Shown in pieces: positions 15,373 to 22,437 of a DNA stretch of 42,504 nucleotides (positions are counted from its first letter, which is position 1; the number at the start of each line of letters is the position of its first letter). The stretch spans positions 1-42,504 of the forward strand of contig NJBO01000016.1 in NCBI GenBank assembly GCA_005223075.1, read 5' to 3'. Made by a program: the position numbers and the translations under genes. The stretch is from a candidate division TA06 bacterium B3_TA06. GTDB lineage: Bacteria; Hydrothermota; Tepidihabitantia; B3-TA06. The notes under the pieces were generated by a model that saw nothing but the letters and a program-made list of their open reading frames with translations, was not told where the DNA came from and ran no database searches.

Positions 15373-16533
15373 ATGCGTAAGCTTACAATTTCATTGTTAC
15401 TTATGGTTGCTGTTGTCTCGGCCCAGGAGATATACGGTGAGTGGATCGCCCAGCGCACAGGTGAGATCCTTAAGCTTTCAGAGGACGGAAGCTACATGTG
15501 GGGTTCAAGCGTGGGAAACTTCTGGATCGAGGAGGGGTCGATTCTGTTCCGGGACGCAGCTACCGACGATATCGCAAGCTACGCCCTGGGATTTGGCGGC
15601 GACGTGATGCAGTTCACCGATTACTGGATGGGTGCGAGGACGCTGTTTGTTCGCAAGGGTTCGCCTGCCGAGAACCTTCCTCCCACGATCCTCGAGGACG
15701 TGGAGTCGGTCTCGCCGCCGCTTTTAGCGGAAAAGGACGGGGTTTGGCTGCGAGAGCAGGATACCGAGCTGGCCTTCGAGGTGCTACATTTTATCATCGG
15801 TGAGGCCCTATCTAAAGAGGAAGGCAGCCAGCTTGTGGATGCGTGGATAGCCGAGTTTAAGGCCGCGCCTGCCGAGTTCAAGGCCCGGATAGGTTCATTC
15901 GCCGCCGCACGCGACGAGCTTTACCGCACCCCCGCCCCATGGGAGGTCGGCAAGCTGCGCCGCAGGCTCCTTTCAGAGATTTACAAGGAATCCAAGGATC
16001 TGCCCACAGGCGAACAGTCAGCCTTCATCCGGGCGGTATATCGGCATCTGGAGGTCCTTGCGTTCAACGAGAAAGAGACTCCTGCTCTCACCGACCGCGA
16101 CCTTGAGGTCTATCTTGATTACGTAACCTTCCTTATCACCCTTTCAACCGGCAAGCCGACGGCGTGGCCCCAGGCACAGCGTGACTCGGTAGCGAGCCGG
16201 ATCGTCTCCGAATTCCCGACCTACCCGCTTGCAAAGAGGGAGTTCCTTTGCTCTGCTCAGGTGCTGCTTGGCTACTTCGGCTACGCATGGGACGAGGCTG
16301 ATGCGGCTGAACGCGGCCGAATTGCAAAGGGGATGCTCGGTGACGCCGCTGCATCAGATGTAGACTACGGGATGCTCGCGCCCGGTGTCAGTGTCACCAC
16401 TGCCAAGGGCAAGATGGATGATGCTACACTTGCGGCCCTGGCGAAACTCCTTGCAATGGATCACAAGGCAACGATGAAGGCCTGGGCCGAGGGTCGCAGT
16501 TGGCCATACTACTATGAGATACTCACCCCATAA
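15373..16533 (+). CDS. Secreted protein of unknown function
   Basis: A 386-residue protein with a short signal peptide ending near VSAQ (residue 18). A beta-rich first domain follows, with a lipocalin-like look (GEWIAQRTGEILKLSEDGSYMWGSS), to about residue 95. A long helical, alanine- and acidic-rich domain runs to the C-terminus (AEFKARIGSFAAARDELY; AERGRIAKGMLGDAAASD). I do not recognise the family. A strong AAGGAGGAAAG precedes the ATG. It lies 34 bases after mscS and probably belongs to the same transcript. No sorting tail is present. Confidence 0.6.
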   Translation: MRKLTISLLLMVAVVSAQEIYGEWIAQRTGEILKLSEDGSYMWGSSVGNFWIEEGSILFRDAATDDIASYALGFGGDVMQFTDYWMGARTLFVRKGSPAENLPPTILEDVESVSPPLLAEKDGVWLREQDTELAFEVLHFIIGEALSKEEGSQLVDAWIAEFKAAPAEFKARIGSFAAARDELYRTPAPWEVGKLRRRLLSEIYKESKDLPTGEQSAFIRAVYRHLEVLAFNEKETPALTDRDLEVYLDYVTFLITLSTGKPTAWPQAQRDSVASRIVSEFPTYPLAKREFLCSAQVLLGYFGYAWDEADAAERGRIAKGMLGDAAASDVDYGMLAPGVSVTTAKGKMDDATLAALAKLLAMDHKATMKAWAEGRSWPYYYEILTP

Positions 16534-16563
16534 GAACGCTTGTGATTCTTATGTGGTAAGGCC

Positions 16564-16592
16564 TTGACTATACCTTATATGCAGGATACTAT
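16564..16592 (+). promoter_or_regulatory. Promoter of subtilase 1
   Basis: TTGACT (16564-16569), a 17-bp spacer and TACTAT (16587-16592), 28 bases before the ATG at 16621. Confidence 0.6.
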
Positions 16593-16659
16593 GAACTCCG
16601 GGAGGATCTAAGGAAGCCTAATGCGTGGGCGTTCAGTAGCCCTTTGGAGGGTATGAGCG

Positions 16660-18111
16660 GTGCTCTTAGCCTTGCTTCTTGCCTTGAGCCTCTCCGCAGC
16701 ACAGGATGCAACCTGCTGCAACGAGTTCATCGTTAAAACAGCGAATTTCGGTGCCCTAAAAGGGTTTGCCTCGGGGTATGGGATCGAGGTTGCTCCCTTT
16801 ATAACCTACCCCAACCCCTCGGATGAGGTGCTGGAGCTGTTCGGAGACTACTATCTAGTCACAATACCTGGCGGAGGACGCGTCTCCGTGGATAGCTTTT
16901 ACTTGCTACTTAAAAACATGCCCGGTGTCGAGGAAGTTGAGCCGAACGCAATCCTTCAAGTGGGGCCCGAATTGGAATCCGCGAGCCTAGAAGAGACGTT
17001 TAGCACCCACGATTCAACTTTCGAAGGACCATATATACCTAACGATTGGGGTTATTGGTATCAATGGAATCTCCATACCACGAGAGCAGACTGGGCATGG
17101 AACATAACGAAGGGGGATTCAAATATCGTAATCGCAATAATTGATTCCGGTGTAGATACGTCGCATGTAGACTTGAGGAATAACCTGGTTGCAGGCTACA
17201 ACTTTACCGATAATAACACGGATATTCAAGATACCTACGGTCATGGTACGCGTGTGGCTGGCGTTGTTGCGGCGGAGATAGACAACTACGAAGGTATAGC
17301 CGGTATAGCCGGTGGGTGTAGGGTTATGCCTTTGAGATGCATGGATGATTCGGGTGATGTAAAACTACGCCAGGCGACAAATGCGATTCTGTACGCGGCG
17401 GACAAGGAGGCAAAGATAATTAGTATGAGTTTCTCCGGAGGGGGCAGCTCTGCAGAAAGGCGGGCAATAGATTATGCCTGGCGCAAGGATCGTTTTTTAT
17501 GTGCATCTGCCGGCAATGAGAGTCAGGATACTTCAAATCTTTATCCAGCGGCCTACAAGCATGTTATGTCAGTAGGTGGTTCAAATAGGGATGATGAAAG
17601 ATGGAGTGATGAAGATTGTGGTTCCAATTACGGGGAATCGGTTGATATATACGCGCCCGGAGAACATATTTGGACAACCCTGTTGGGGAGTAATTACGGA
17701 ACCTGTAGAGGGACTTCTTACTCTTCCCCTGCCATTGCGGGATTGGCTGCGTTGATCTGGAGCGTGCATCCTGAATATACAAACGAAGAGGTTTGGGATG
17801 CCATAATCTCAAGTGCGGACACAATAGAGATCGATGTAGGGAAGGTATTAAGGATGAACTGCGATTTGTTCACCGCTTCCGCGCCGAGCATCCAGAAGGA
17901 CACCTTATCCTTCGATTATACCGGCACCAAGCCGACGGACTACAGGCTTACCTTCTACGACGTATCCGGCCGCAAGGTATACGAAACCCATGGATCGGTC
18001 GGCGAGATGGGGCGCATTGATCGTCATCCTCCCTTACCTCACGGCGTTTACTTCTGGGAGATGCGGACCCGGTTTGGCACTGGCACAGGGAAGGTCGTCT
18101 ACTTAAAATAA
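16660..18111 (+). CDS. Secreted subtilisin-like protease 1 with C-terminal sorting-like tail
   Basis: Order of parts: signal peptide; inhibitor-like prodomain with FITYPNPS; and an S8 domain with the triad Asp (IAIIDSGVDTSHVDL), His (YGHGTRVAGV) and Ser (GTSYSSPAIAG). A C-terminal beta domain follows (FYDVSGRKVYE ... HGVYFWEM ... GKVVYLK) like type IX secretion tails. It is one of three paralogues here. Upstream and in the same frame, an ATG at 16621 with an AAGGAAG site would give MRGRSVALWRV, but a TGA at 16654-16656 interrupts the signal peptide. Paralogue 3 has GGA (Gly) there. As written, translation must restart at GTG 16660, which has GGAGGG 8 bases upstream. The gene may be newly damaged or rescued by this restart. 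Confidence 0.8.
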   Translation: MLLALLLALSLSAAQDATCCNEFIVKTANFGALKGFASGYGIEVAPFITYPNPSDEVLELFGDYYLVTIPGGGRVSVDSFYLLLKNMPGVEEVEPNAILQVGPELESASLEETFSTHDSTFEGPYIPNDWGYWYQWNLHTTRADWAWNITKGDSNIVIAIIDSGVDTSHVDLRNNLVAGYNFTDNNTDIQDTYGHGTRVAGVVAAEIDNYEGIAGIAGGCRVMPLRCMDDSGDVKLRQATNAILYAADKEAKIISMSFSGGGSSAERRAIDYAWRKDRFLCASAGNESQDTSNLYPAAYKHVMSVGGSNRDDERWSDEDCGSNYGESVDIYAPGEHIWTTLLGSNYGTCRGTSYSSPAIAGLAALIWSVHPEYTNEEVWDAIISSADTIEIDVGKVLRMNCDLFTASAPSIQKDTLSFDYTGTKPTDYRLTFYDVSGRKVYETHGSVGEMGRIDRHPPLPHGVYFWEMRTRFGTGTGKVVYLK

Positions 18112-18118
18112 CTATCCA

Positions 18119-18145
18119 TGACCTTACGGCCAGGGGTCACTTTTT
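18119..18145 (+). terminator. Weak candidate terminator after subtilase 1
   Basis: A short TGACC / GGTCA stem is followed by C and TTTTT, 7 bases after the stop. The stem is short, so confidence is low. Confidence 0.3.
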
Positions 18146-18237
18146 ATTCCCGGGGGGACGGGCACGCGCTCATCGGGGTGAGAGCCGTGGTGAAATCAGC
18201 TTGGAAGAACGGACTAAAACCTCACATCGAGGATGGG

Positions 18238-18885
18238 TCAGGTTTTGCCTTCTGGTTTACGCATACTCTTCGGGCGGTAGTCGCGGTGGTCAATGCAAGA
18301 ATCGTATGTGGCTTTGTCGATTCTGATCCAGTCGGTCTTGGCAATGCCTCGTCTTTTGTGAGTGGGACTATATGGGAATGCGCAAGCAACCTTAATCCAC
18401 CGGTTCTGCTCCTGAGCAATTATACGTATCTCTTCGGCTGCTTCCGAGAAATCCTGATCCTCACTAAAGATAAGAGCCACGTCGTATTCTCGCCGATGGG
18501 CCAATCTTATAACATCCAGAGCGATTCTCACATCCACACCCTTCTCCTGACCCAATAAGAAGGTATGTTGTGTTCCATCAGGCAAAGTTACTGTTATGTT
18601 GCGATAGCGCAGGGGCCGCGAGAAGATGTAAACTCCTTGATGGCTCAGCACTCTCAGTTTTAGAGACCAGAAATTATGCCAGAAAGCGTTGTCTGAGGCC
18701 TCTGGAATCCCGGTATAGAACCTTACTCGGCTCAATTGCCAACCTTCATTTTGACAAACAAGTTTCGATAAAGCCGATACATCATAATTCGGGTAGGTAT
18801 AGCCAAAGGCTTCCCGAGCCGAATGGAATAGATTTTGTCCGTCTATGAAAGCTATTGCTCGCTTTACTGAAGGTTCGTCTGGCAT
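18238..18885 (-). CDS. NYN-domain (PIN-like) protein
   Basis: A 215-residue protein of the NYN/LabA-type PIN-fold family (DUF88-like). The conserved acidic residues lie in IAFIDGQNLFHS at the N-terminus, KGVDVRIALDVIRLA in the middle and IFSEDQDFSEAA after it. Such domains bind Mg2+ and are predicted RNA nucleases. A GGAGG site precedes the ATG at 18885. The leader of about 60 bases contains a CCCCGC / GCGGGG inverted repeat. The RNA target is unknown and no toxin-antitoxin partner is adjacent. Confidence 0.85.
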   Translation of the reverse strand: MPDEPSVKRAIAFIDGQNLFHSAREAFGYTYPNYDVSALSKLVCQNEGWQLSRVRFYTGIPEASDNAFWHNFWSLKLRVLSHQGVYIFSRPLRYRNITVTLPDGTQHTFLLGQEKGVDVRIALDVIRLAHRREYDVALIFSEDQDFSEAAEEIRIIAQEQNRWIKVACAFPYSPTHKRRGIAKTDWIRIDKATYDSCIDHRDYRPKSMRKPEGKT

Positions 18886-18954
18886 ACTTATCCTCCAAAG
18901 AATAACCCCGCCCGGGCCTTTCGGCGTGTCGAGCGGGGAGCAATTTGTATGATT

Positions 18955-18982
18955 ATTATAGTCAAGATTCGCTCCTTGTCAA
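18955..18982 (-). promoter_or_regulatory. Promoter of the NYN gene
   Basis: Minus-strand TTGACA (18977-18982), a 16-bp spacer and TATAAT (18955-18960). Confidence 0.75.
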
Positions 18983-19083
18983 GCCCTCCTCTGGAACATG
19001 GCCTCCCCTTAACGCCCCCAAGGTCACTAAGTAACCGCGAAAAATCACACTCAACCCTGCGAGTCGGCCCTCGGTCCGTCCGA

Positions 19084-19140
19084 CTGCGATCTTTTACCCC
19101 TAACGGAGTACAAGTGTCCCTTCTGGGACAAAAGGAGCAA
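19084..19140. repeat. Palindromic repeat, H family (copy e, long form)
   Basis: Read on the minus strand it starts GCTCC-TTTTGTCCC-aga-AGGGACA, then ACTTGT and an AGGGGTAAAA arm, and ends GATCGCAG. It lies 3 bases after the lexA stop. Confidence 0.55.
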
Positions 19141-19143
19141 TAA

Positions 19144-19707
19144 TCAGACGTATTCTCTTATAACCCCCAGCACCTTGCCTACGATCTTGAATGGGCCGGT
19201 GATCAGATCGTATGCCGGGTTTTCGGGTTTTAAGGCGTAGGCATCGCCGTGCATCACCAGCCGCTTGACCGTGGCCTCGTCCGCAAGCCTTGCTACCACT
19301 ATGTCCCCGGCCCGCGGCACCTGGTTGGGATCAACCACCGCCAGATCGCCCTCCATGATGCCAGCATCAATCATCGAGTCGCCCTTGACCCGCAGCATGA
19401 ACGAGCGGCGCCACCGGGTGGCGGTGAAGATCTCCTCCACGTCTTCCACGGCAAGATTGGGGATGCCGGCAGGAACACGACCAACTATCGGGATGCCCCA
19501 CGGCTCGATCTGAATCGCGCGAGCGTGGCCAAGTTTACGCTTAATGAGTCCCTGCGCTGCTAAGCCGTCCAGGTGAACCTTGATGGCCTTGGTGCTCGCA
19601 TAACCCAGCCCCTTGGCAATCTCGCGGATCGAGGGCGGGTAGCCGTGCTCTGCCGCAAACCCCCTCACGAACTCGTATATTCGCATCTTAGGGTTTGGCA
19701 GTCTCAA
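19144..19707 (-). CDS. lexA: LexA repressor
   Basis: A 187-residue LexA. The N-terminal winged helix-turn-helix (GYPPSIREIAKGLGYASTKAIKVHL) is followed by the self-cleavage site Ala80-Gly81 (GRVPAGIPNL). The serine/lysine dyad is Ser111 (VKGDSMIDAG) and Lys148 (ATVKRLVM). After DNA damage RecA-bound single strands would trigger self-cleavage and SOS induction. The start is TTG at 19707, because AAGGAG lies 7 bases upstream; an ATG at 19686 is the shorter alternative. I could not identify an SOS box near the promoter. The stop is followed closely by an H-family palindrome. Confidence 0.92.
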   Translation of the reverse strand: MRLPNPKMRIYEFVRGFAAEHGYPPSIREIAKGLGYASTKAIKVHLDGLAAQGLIKRKLGHARAIQIEPWGIPIVGRVPAGIPNLAVEDVEEIFTATRWRRSFMLRVKGDSMIDAGIMEGDLAVVDPNQVPRAGDIVVARLADEATVKRLVMHGDAYALKPENPAYDLITGPFKIVGKVLGVIREYV

Positions 19708-19727
19708 TATTCACTCCTTAATATTAT

Positions 19728-19755
19728 ATTGTAAACAGAAAATCTCTCTTGTCAA
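19728..19755 (-). promoter_or_regulatory. Promoter of lexA
   Basis: Minus-strand TTGACA (19750-19755), a 16-bp spacer and TACAAT (19728-19733). No clear LexA operator palindrome is visible in or around it. Confidence 0.65.
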
Positions 19756-19812
19756 CCCACGGAGACTCGAAGAGGCTTATGCGGCGTTTTTGGATACGTT
19801 CCTTGACAGGGA

Positions 19813-20020
19813 TATCATCGCGAGGGAAAGCGAGGCTCCGAAGGGCGACGCTTGCGGGGTACCGAAGGGCGACACTTGCGGAGCACCGAAGGACGACGCC
19901 TGCGGGGTACCGAAGGGCGACGCTTGCGGGGTACCGAAGGACGACGCTTGCGGAGTACTCTCGTATGTGGCGGAGCATGAGGATCTAATGATACCCTGAG
20001 GATTTCTCGATGCGCTCGAA
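19813..20020. repeat. Mosaic repeat element 1 with expanded 24-bp units
   Basis: It begins near ATCGCGAG and ends with GATTTCTCGATGCGCTCG. It carries five tandem 24-bp units at 19838-19957 (CCGAAGGNCGACGCTTGCGG core, 0-4 differences between units). The tail CTCGTATGTGG and TTTCTCGAT are shared with the element at 22438-22635. Confidence 0.65.
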
Positions 20021-20023
20021 TAA

Positions 20024-20047
20024 GTAGGGGCAAGGCATGCCTTGCCC
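20024..20047 (+). repeat. REP-like palindrome with GTAG head (R1)
   Basis: GTAG at 20024-20027 is followed directly by the perfect 20-bp palindrome GGGCAAGGCATGCCTTGCCC. The GTAG-plus-hairpin layout is that of REP sequences used by RAYT transposases. Confidence 0.6.
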
Positions 20048-20098
20048 TCCCCCCGGCTATCCCGTCGAGCAGATTTGTGGGGTAATAATATGCTGGAC

Positions 20099-20153
20099 AA
20101 AAGATGGTCAAAAGATGGTCAAAAGATACCCAAAAGCTACCCAAAAGTTGGTC
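20099..20153. repeat. 11-bp tandem repeat
   Basis: Five consecutive 11-bp units based on AAAAGATGGTC, with AAAAGATACCC, AAAAGCTACCC and AAAAGTTGGTC variants. No coding role is evident. Confidence 0.65.
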
Positions 20154-20166
20154 AAAACCCCGGGGT

Positions 20167-20197
20167 CCCCGCGAAATTGTGAAGCAATTTCGTGGGG
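20167..20197. repeat. Palindromic repeat, P family (copy 4)
   Basis: CCCCGCGAAATTG-tgaag-CAATTTCGTGGGG, preceded by GGGGT. It has the same TTGTGAAGCAA core as the copy at 1683. Confidence 0.65.
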
Positions 20198-20368
20198 TAG
20201 AAAAAGGTGGACAAGGGCGCGACTCCGTCGAGATTGCAAATTGCAAATATCAAACTGCAAATTTCAAATTGCTCCGCAAGCGTGGCCCTTCGGTGCAAAA
20301 TGGATTGACGGTTTTCGGGGTAAAGTGAAGAATTGGATGTAAAGGTGACGAATTGATGAGTTTTCAGG

Positions 20369-20605
20369 CTATGCAGCGGAAATAGACCAACACTCCAATA
20401 CCAACAGCAAAAGGAATAGTATAGAAAAGGATAACAACAAGATGAGCAGCCTAAGGTGGCATTTTTTTTTTACGGTAAAGGCCAGGGATCGGTATTTCAT
20501 CAACATATCATTGAAGTGCATTTGAGTTTCGAGAACTAACTTGTACTCTTGGAATACCCTCTCGACCTTTTCTCTAGTAGTTTCTTTGAGTGGTGTTATG
20601 TTCAT
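20369..20605 (-). CDS. Small membrane protein, possibly frameshifted
   Basis: From the ATG at 20605 the protein has about 78 residues. It comprises a hydrophilic helical part (KETTREKVERVFQEYKLVLE) and, after KKK, one very hydrophobic segment (LLILLLSFSILFLLLLVL). The start lies immediately next to the TGA of a DNA-methyltransferase 3' remnant, as if the two were once coupled. The KKK is encoded by a run of ten A on the coding strand. In another frame the same 3' DNA also reads as a plausible membrane segment ending VGIGVLVYFRCIA at 20364. A slippage mutation is therefore possible. I do not recognise the family. Confidence 0.35.
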   Translation of the reverse strand: MNITPLKETTREKVERVFQEYKLVLETQMHFNDMLMKYRSLAFTVKKKCHLRLLILLLSFSILFLLLLVLECWSISAA

Positions 20606-20606
20606 C

Positions 20607-20672
20607 TCAAACACCCAACTTCCCCTGTTTGTCCTTATCTTTGGTGATACGCTCCGCCCGCTTGAAGGTTAC
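20607..20672 (-). pseudogene. DNA methyltransferase 3'-end remnant A
   Basis: It encodes VTFKRAERITKDKDKQGKLG and one more residue before TGA. This is the same ending as the methyltransferase fragment at 21216 (ITFKRAERINKDKDKQKKLD). Only about 66 bases of the gene remain. Confidence 0.7.
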
Positions 20673-20775
20673 CTTATTCCTCCTCGACGGGAAAGGAGTA
20701 TCACCTTCCCCCGACACTTCGTGTCGACCCCTTCCATCAAGGAAGGGGAATTCTTCGTCTGGTATGATAATCCCC

Positions 20776-20850
20776 CTCCCTGGTGGACAGTGTGCCCCTT
20801 GGGGTGCTAACTTTACTGCACCCCATAGGGTAGGGGGCTAGGGGGAGGGG
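20776..20850. repeat. 75-bp perfect direct repeat, copy 1
   Basis: Identical over 75 bases to 21141-21215. It contains the stem GGGGTGC / GCACCCC and lies just downstream of methyltransferase 3' remnant B. Confidence 0.85.
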
Positions 20851-20856
20851 TAATGG

Positions 20857-20922
20857 TTACACACCCAGCTTTCCCTGTTTGTCCTTATCCTTGGTGATCC
20901 GCTCCGCACGCTTGAAGGTTAT
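20857..20922 (-). pseudogene. DNA methyltransferase 3'-end remnant B
   Basis: It encodes ITFKRAERITKDKDKQGKLG and one more residue before TAA. It is the second isolated copy of the methyltransferase C-terminus. A third, more decayed trace (DRQGELVV before TAA) lies near 20981-21010. Confidence 0.7.
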
Positions 20923-20929
20923 CCCAATT

Positions 20930-21060
20930 TACCTCCCCCTCCCTTTTATTCCCTCCCACCAGGGGAGGGATAATATAGGGTTAGACCACCAGCTCTCCTT
21001 GTCTGTCCTACATTAATATTACCTCCCCCTTGATGGGGGAGGGCAGGGAGGGGGTGAAAC
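20930..21060. repeat. CCCTCCC-type palindromes, cluster 2
   Basis: Several short hairpins such as CCCTCCC-acca-GGGGAGGG near 20950-20970 and CCTCCCCC-ttgat-GGGGGAGG near 21020-21050. They are related to those at 3863 and 34549. Confidence 0.55.
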
Positions 21061-21140
21061 TCTTATCACCTTCCCCGCCACTTTGTGTTGACCTTTTACT
21101 CGACAGGAATACTTACGCTAACAAGGAAGGGGATTTCCCA

Positions 21141-21215
21141 CTCCCTGGTGGACAGTGTGCCCCTTGGGGTGCTAACTTTACTGCACCCCATAGGGTAGGG
21201 GGCTAGGGGGAGGGG
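21141..21215. repeat. 75-bp perfect direct repeat, copy 2
   Basis: Identical to 20776-20850 and directly abutting the stop of the methyltransferase C-terminal fragment. Confidence 0.85.
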
Positions 21216-21600
21216 TTACACGTCCAGCTTCTTCTGCTTATCCTTGTCTTTGTTGATTCGCTCGGCTCTTTTGAAAGTGATATCGTCAGGCGCTATCTGC
21301 GGAATCTTCAGACGTTCAATTCCCTCCAGAAGTCCTTTGACGGTCAGCACCTGCACCCTGGGGTAGTCCTTGTTCATAATCTCGGAATTGTAGAACCCTG
21401 CCGATGCCGCCTCTGACGGGATGTCGGAGCGCTCGGAAGGCTCGTAAAGAAGGATCAAAGCACCCATCACCGCCTTTTCCCGCTGCATGGTTCCCGCAAG
21501 ATCGCGCACGTATGAGACCTTGGGCTTGGCGTCACTCTTGACCTGAACTATGACCTTCTGCGGACTGCGGCGTTTGCTTCGCGTCAGGTTGGCCCGCTTA
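21216..21600 (-). pseudogene. DNA methyltransferase, C-terminal fragment
   Basis: The frame encodes QKVIVQVKSDAKPKVSYVRD, REKAVMGALILLYEPSERSD, EAASAGFYNSE and YPRVQVLTVKGLLEGI. This is the characteristic tail domain (restriction-endonuclease-like fold) found after the N4/N6 methylase domain in many site-specific DNA methyltransferases. The matching N-terminus lies at 22110-22238, on the other side of a RAYT transposase. The catalytic middle is missing, so the enzyme is dead. The open frame begins within the transposase 3' end at 21635 but has no start signal of its own. Confidence 0.75.
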
Positions 21601-22065
21601 TTATATCTCTCTTGGACCTGAGAAAGGATAATCATCTATAGATTCGACTAACCCTTTGCGAACAGAATTTCCCCAGATGTAACGAGCTACTACCTCTATA
21701 TCTTCATCCTTTCGTAAAATATGATCGTAGTATCCTCGTTGCCAAAGGAGCTTACCGTATGAATTCTTAAATCTATAGGATGTAATTTGTTTGAACGATT
21801 TCATCATTTTGACGAAATCGGTATCTTCACCGCCCCCAAGAAGAAGATGTAGATGGTCTGGCATAAAGCAATACGCCAAGATACTGAATTTTGCTTGTGA
21901 GCAGACGGAGTGAAGGGTTTCTAGGATATCATTGACGACCTTTTCGTCTTTGAAGATCGGCGATTTGTTATGAATGCAGATAGTTATGGAATAAGCGTAT
22001 TGGCCTTTGTAGTCGAGGCATTGAAGTCGGGGAGCAGGTTTTCGTTTAGGAAGTTCCTGAACCAT
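21601..22065 (-). CDS. REP-associated tyrosine transposase (RAYT, Y1 family)
   Basis: A 154-residue Y1 transposase of the IS200-like/RAYT group. The HUH metal site is in CFMPDHLHLLLGG, the catalytic tyrosine probably in WQRGYYDHILR, and the C-terminal block RYIWGNSVRKGLVESIDDYPFSG is typical of RAYTs. These enzymes act on REP hairpins headed by GTAG. A REP-like palindrome with GTAG in the same orientation lies 12 bases upstream of the start (22078-22103). It sits between the two ends of a DNA methyltransferase gene. It appears intact and could be the source of the scattered GTAG-headed hairpins. No clear promoter or ribosome site was found. Confidence 0.88.
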   Translation of the reverse strand: MVQELPKRKPAPRLQCLDYKGQYAYSITICIHNKSPIFKDEKVVNDILETLHSVCSQAKFSILAYCFMPDHLHLLLGGGEDTDFVKMMKSFKQITSYRFKNSYGKLLWQRGYYDHILRKDEDIEVVARYIWGNSVRKGLVESIDDYPFSGPREI

Positions 22066-22077
22066 TCAATCATTATC

Positions 22078-22103
22078 GGGCCGACCTAAAGGTCGGCCCC
22101 TAC
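22078..22103 (-). repeat. REP-like palindrome with GTAG head (R2), at the RAYT gene
   Basis: On the minus strand: GTAG, then GGGCCGACC-ttta-GGTCGGCCC (perfect 9-bp stem). It forms the junction with the interrupted methyltransferase: DPPF is followed by residues encoded by the REP and a stop. Confidence 0.75.
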
Positions 22104-22238
22104 GTCAATAAACGGCGGATCGAGGTAGATAAGGTCAGCCGACTCGGAGGCAATATTTTCCCGCAGAACATCCAGATTACCGCCAAAGTAAAGCTGGTTG
22201 CGAAAGTCCCACCGTCTGGGGCGCCACTCGGTGTTCAT
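22086..22238 (-). pseudogene. DNA methyltransferase, N-terminal fragment
   Basis: From ATG 22238 it encodes MNTEWRPRRWDFRNQLYFGG and then IYLDPPF, the catalytic motif IV of N4/N6 DNA methyltransferases. After this the frame enters the REP and stops at 22086. The true start is 22238, since the promoter's -10 box lies 5 bases upstream; the longer frame to 22271 includes the -35 box. The rest of the gene has been replaced by the REP and RAYT. Confidence 0.75.
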
Positions 22239-22243
22239 AGGTG

Positions 22244-22271
22244 ATAATATACAATGGTTGCCTGTTGTCAA
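22244..22271 (-). promoter_or_regulatory. Leaderless promoter of the broken DNA methyltransferase
   Basis: Minus-strand TTGACA (22266-22271), a 16-bp spacer and TATTAT (22244-22249), 5 bases before ATG 22238. Confidence 0.65.
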
Positions 22272-22437
22272 GGAAAGGAATAAAAACGGAGACCCCTAAA
22301 AGGGGCCTCCAAAGGAGGGGAAGACTCCTGAAAAGCCTTCCATGTCCAACCAAAATACTCCTACCATCGCCTGCTTTAGGCGCGGCATACATAATTATAG
22401 TCATTTGGGGGCGTTTGTCAAGGCCGGTAATACACCT
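22272..22437. other. Non-coding stretch with short palindromes
   Basis: It holds GACCCCTAAAAGGGGCC and CCTCCAAAGGAGG-type palindromes. No gene, promoter or RNA is recognisable in it. Confidence 0.4.

Noticed and set aside
16654-16656. TGA read as glycine (recoded genetic code)
   Set aside because: Other genes here, such as the LRR gene, lexA and tldD, end at TGA, so TGA is a normal stop. A point mutation or base error is the simpler reading.
19838-19957. CRISPR array
   Set aside because: The 24-bp units are directly adjacent without unique spacers, and no cas genes are present.
19790-19999. Small protein with PKGDACGV repeats
   Set aside because: It is only the translation of the 24-bp tandem repeat, has no ribosome site, and other frames of the array are open as well.
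20776-20850. tRNA-like or structured RNA in the 75-bp repeat
   Set aside because: It has a 7-bp stem (GGGGTGC/GCACCCC) but no cloverleaf, anticodon arm or CCA-type end could be drawn.
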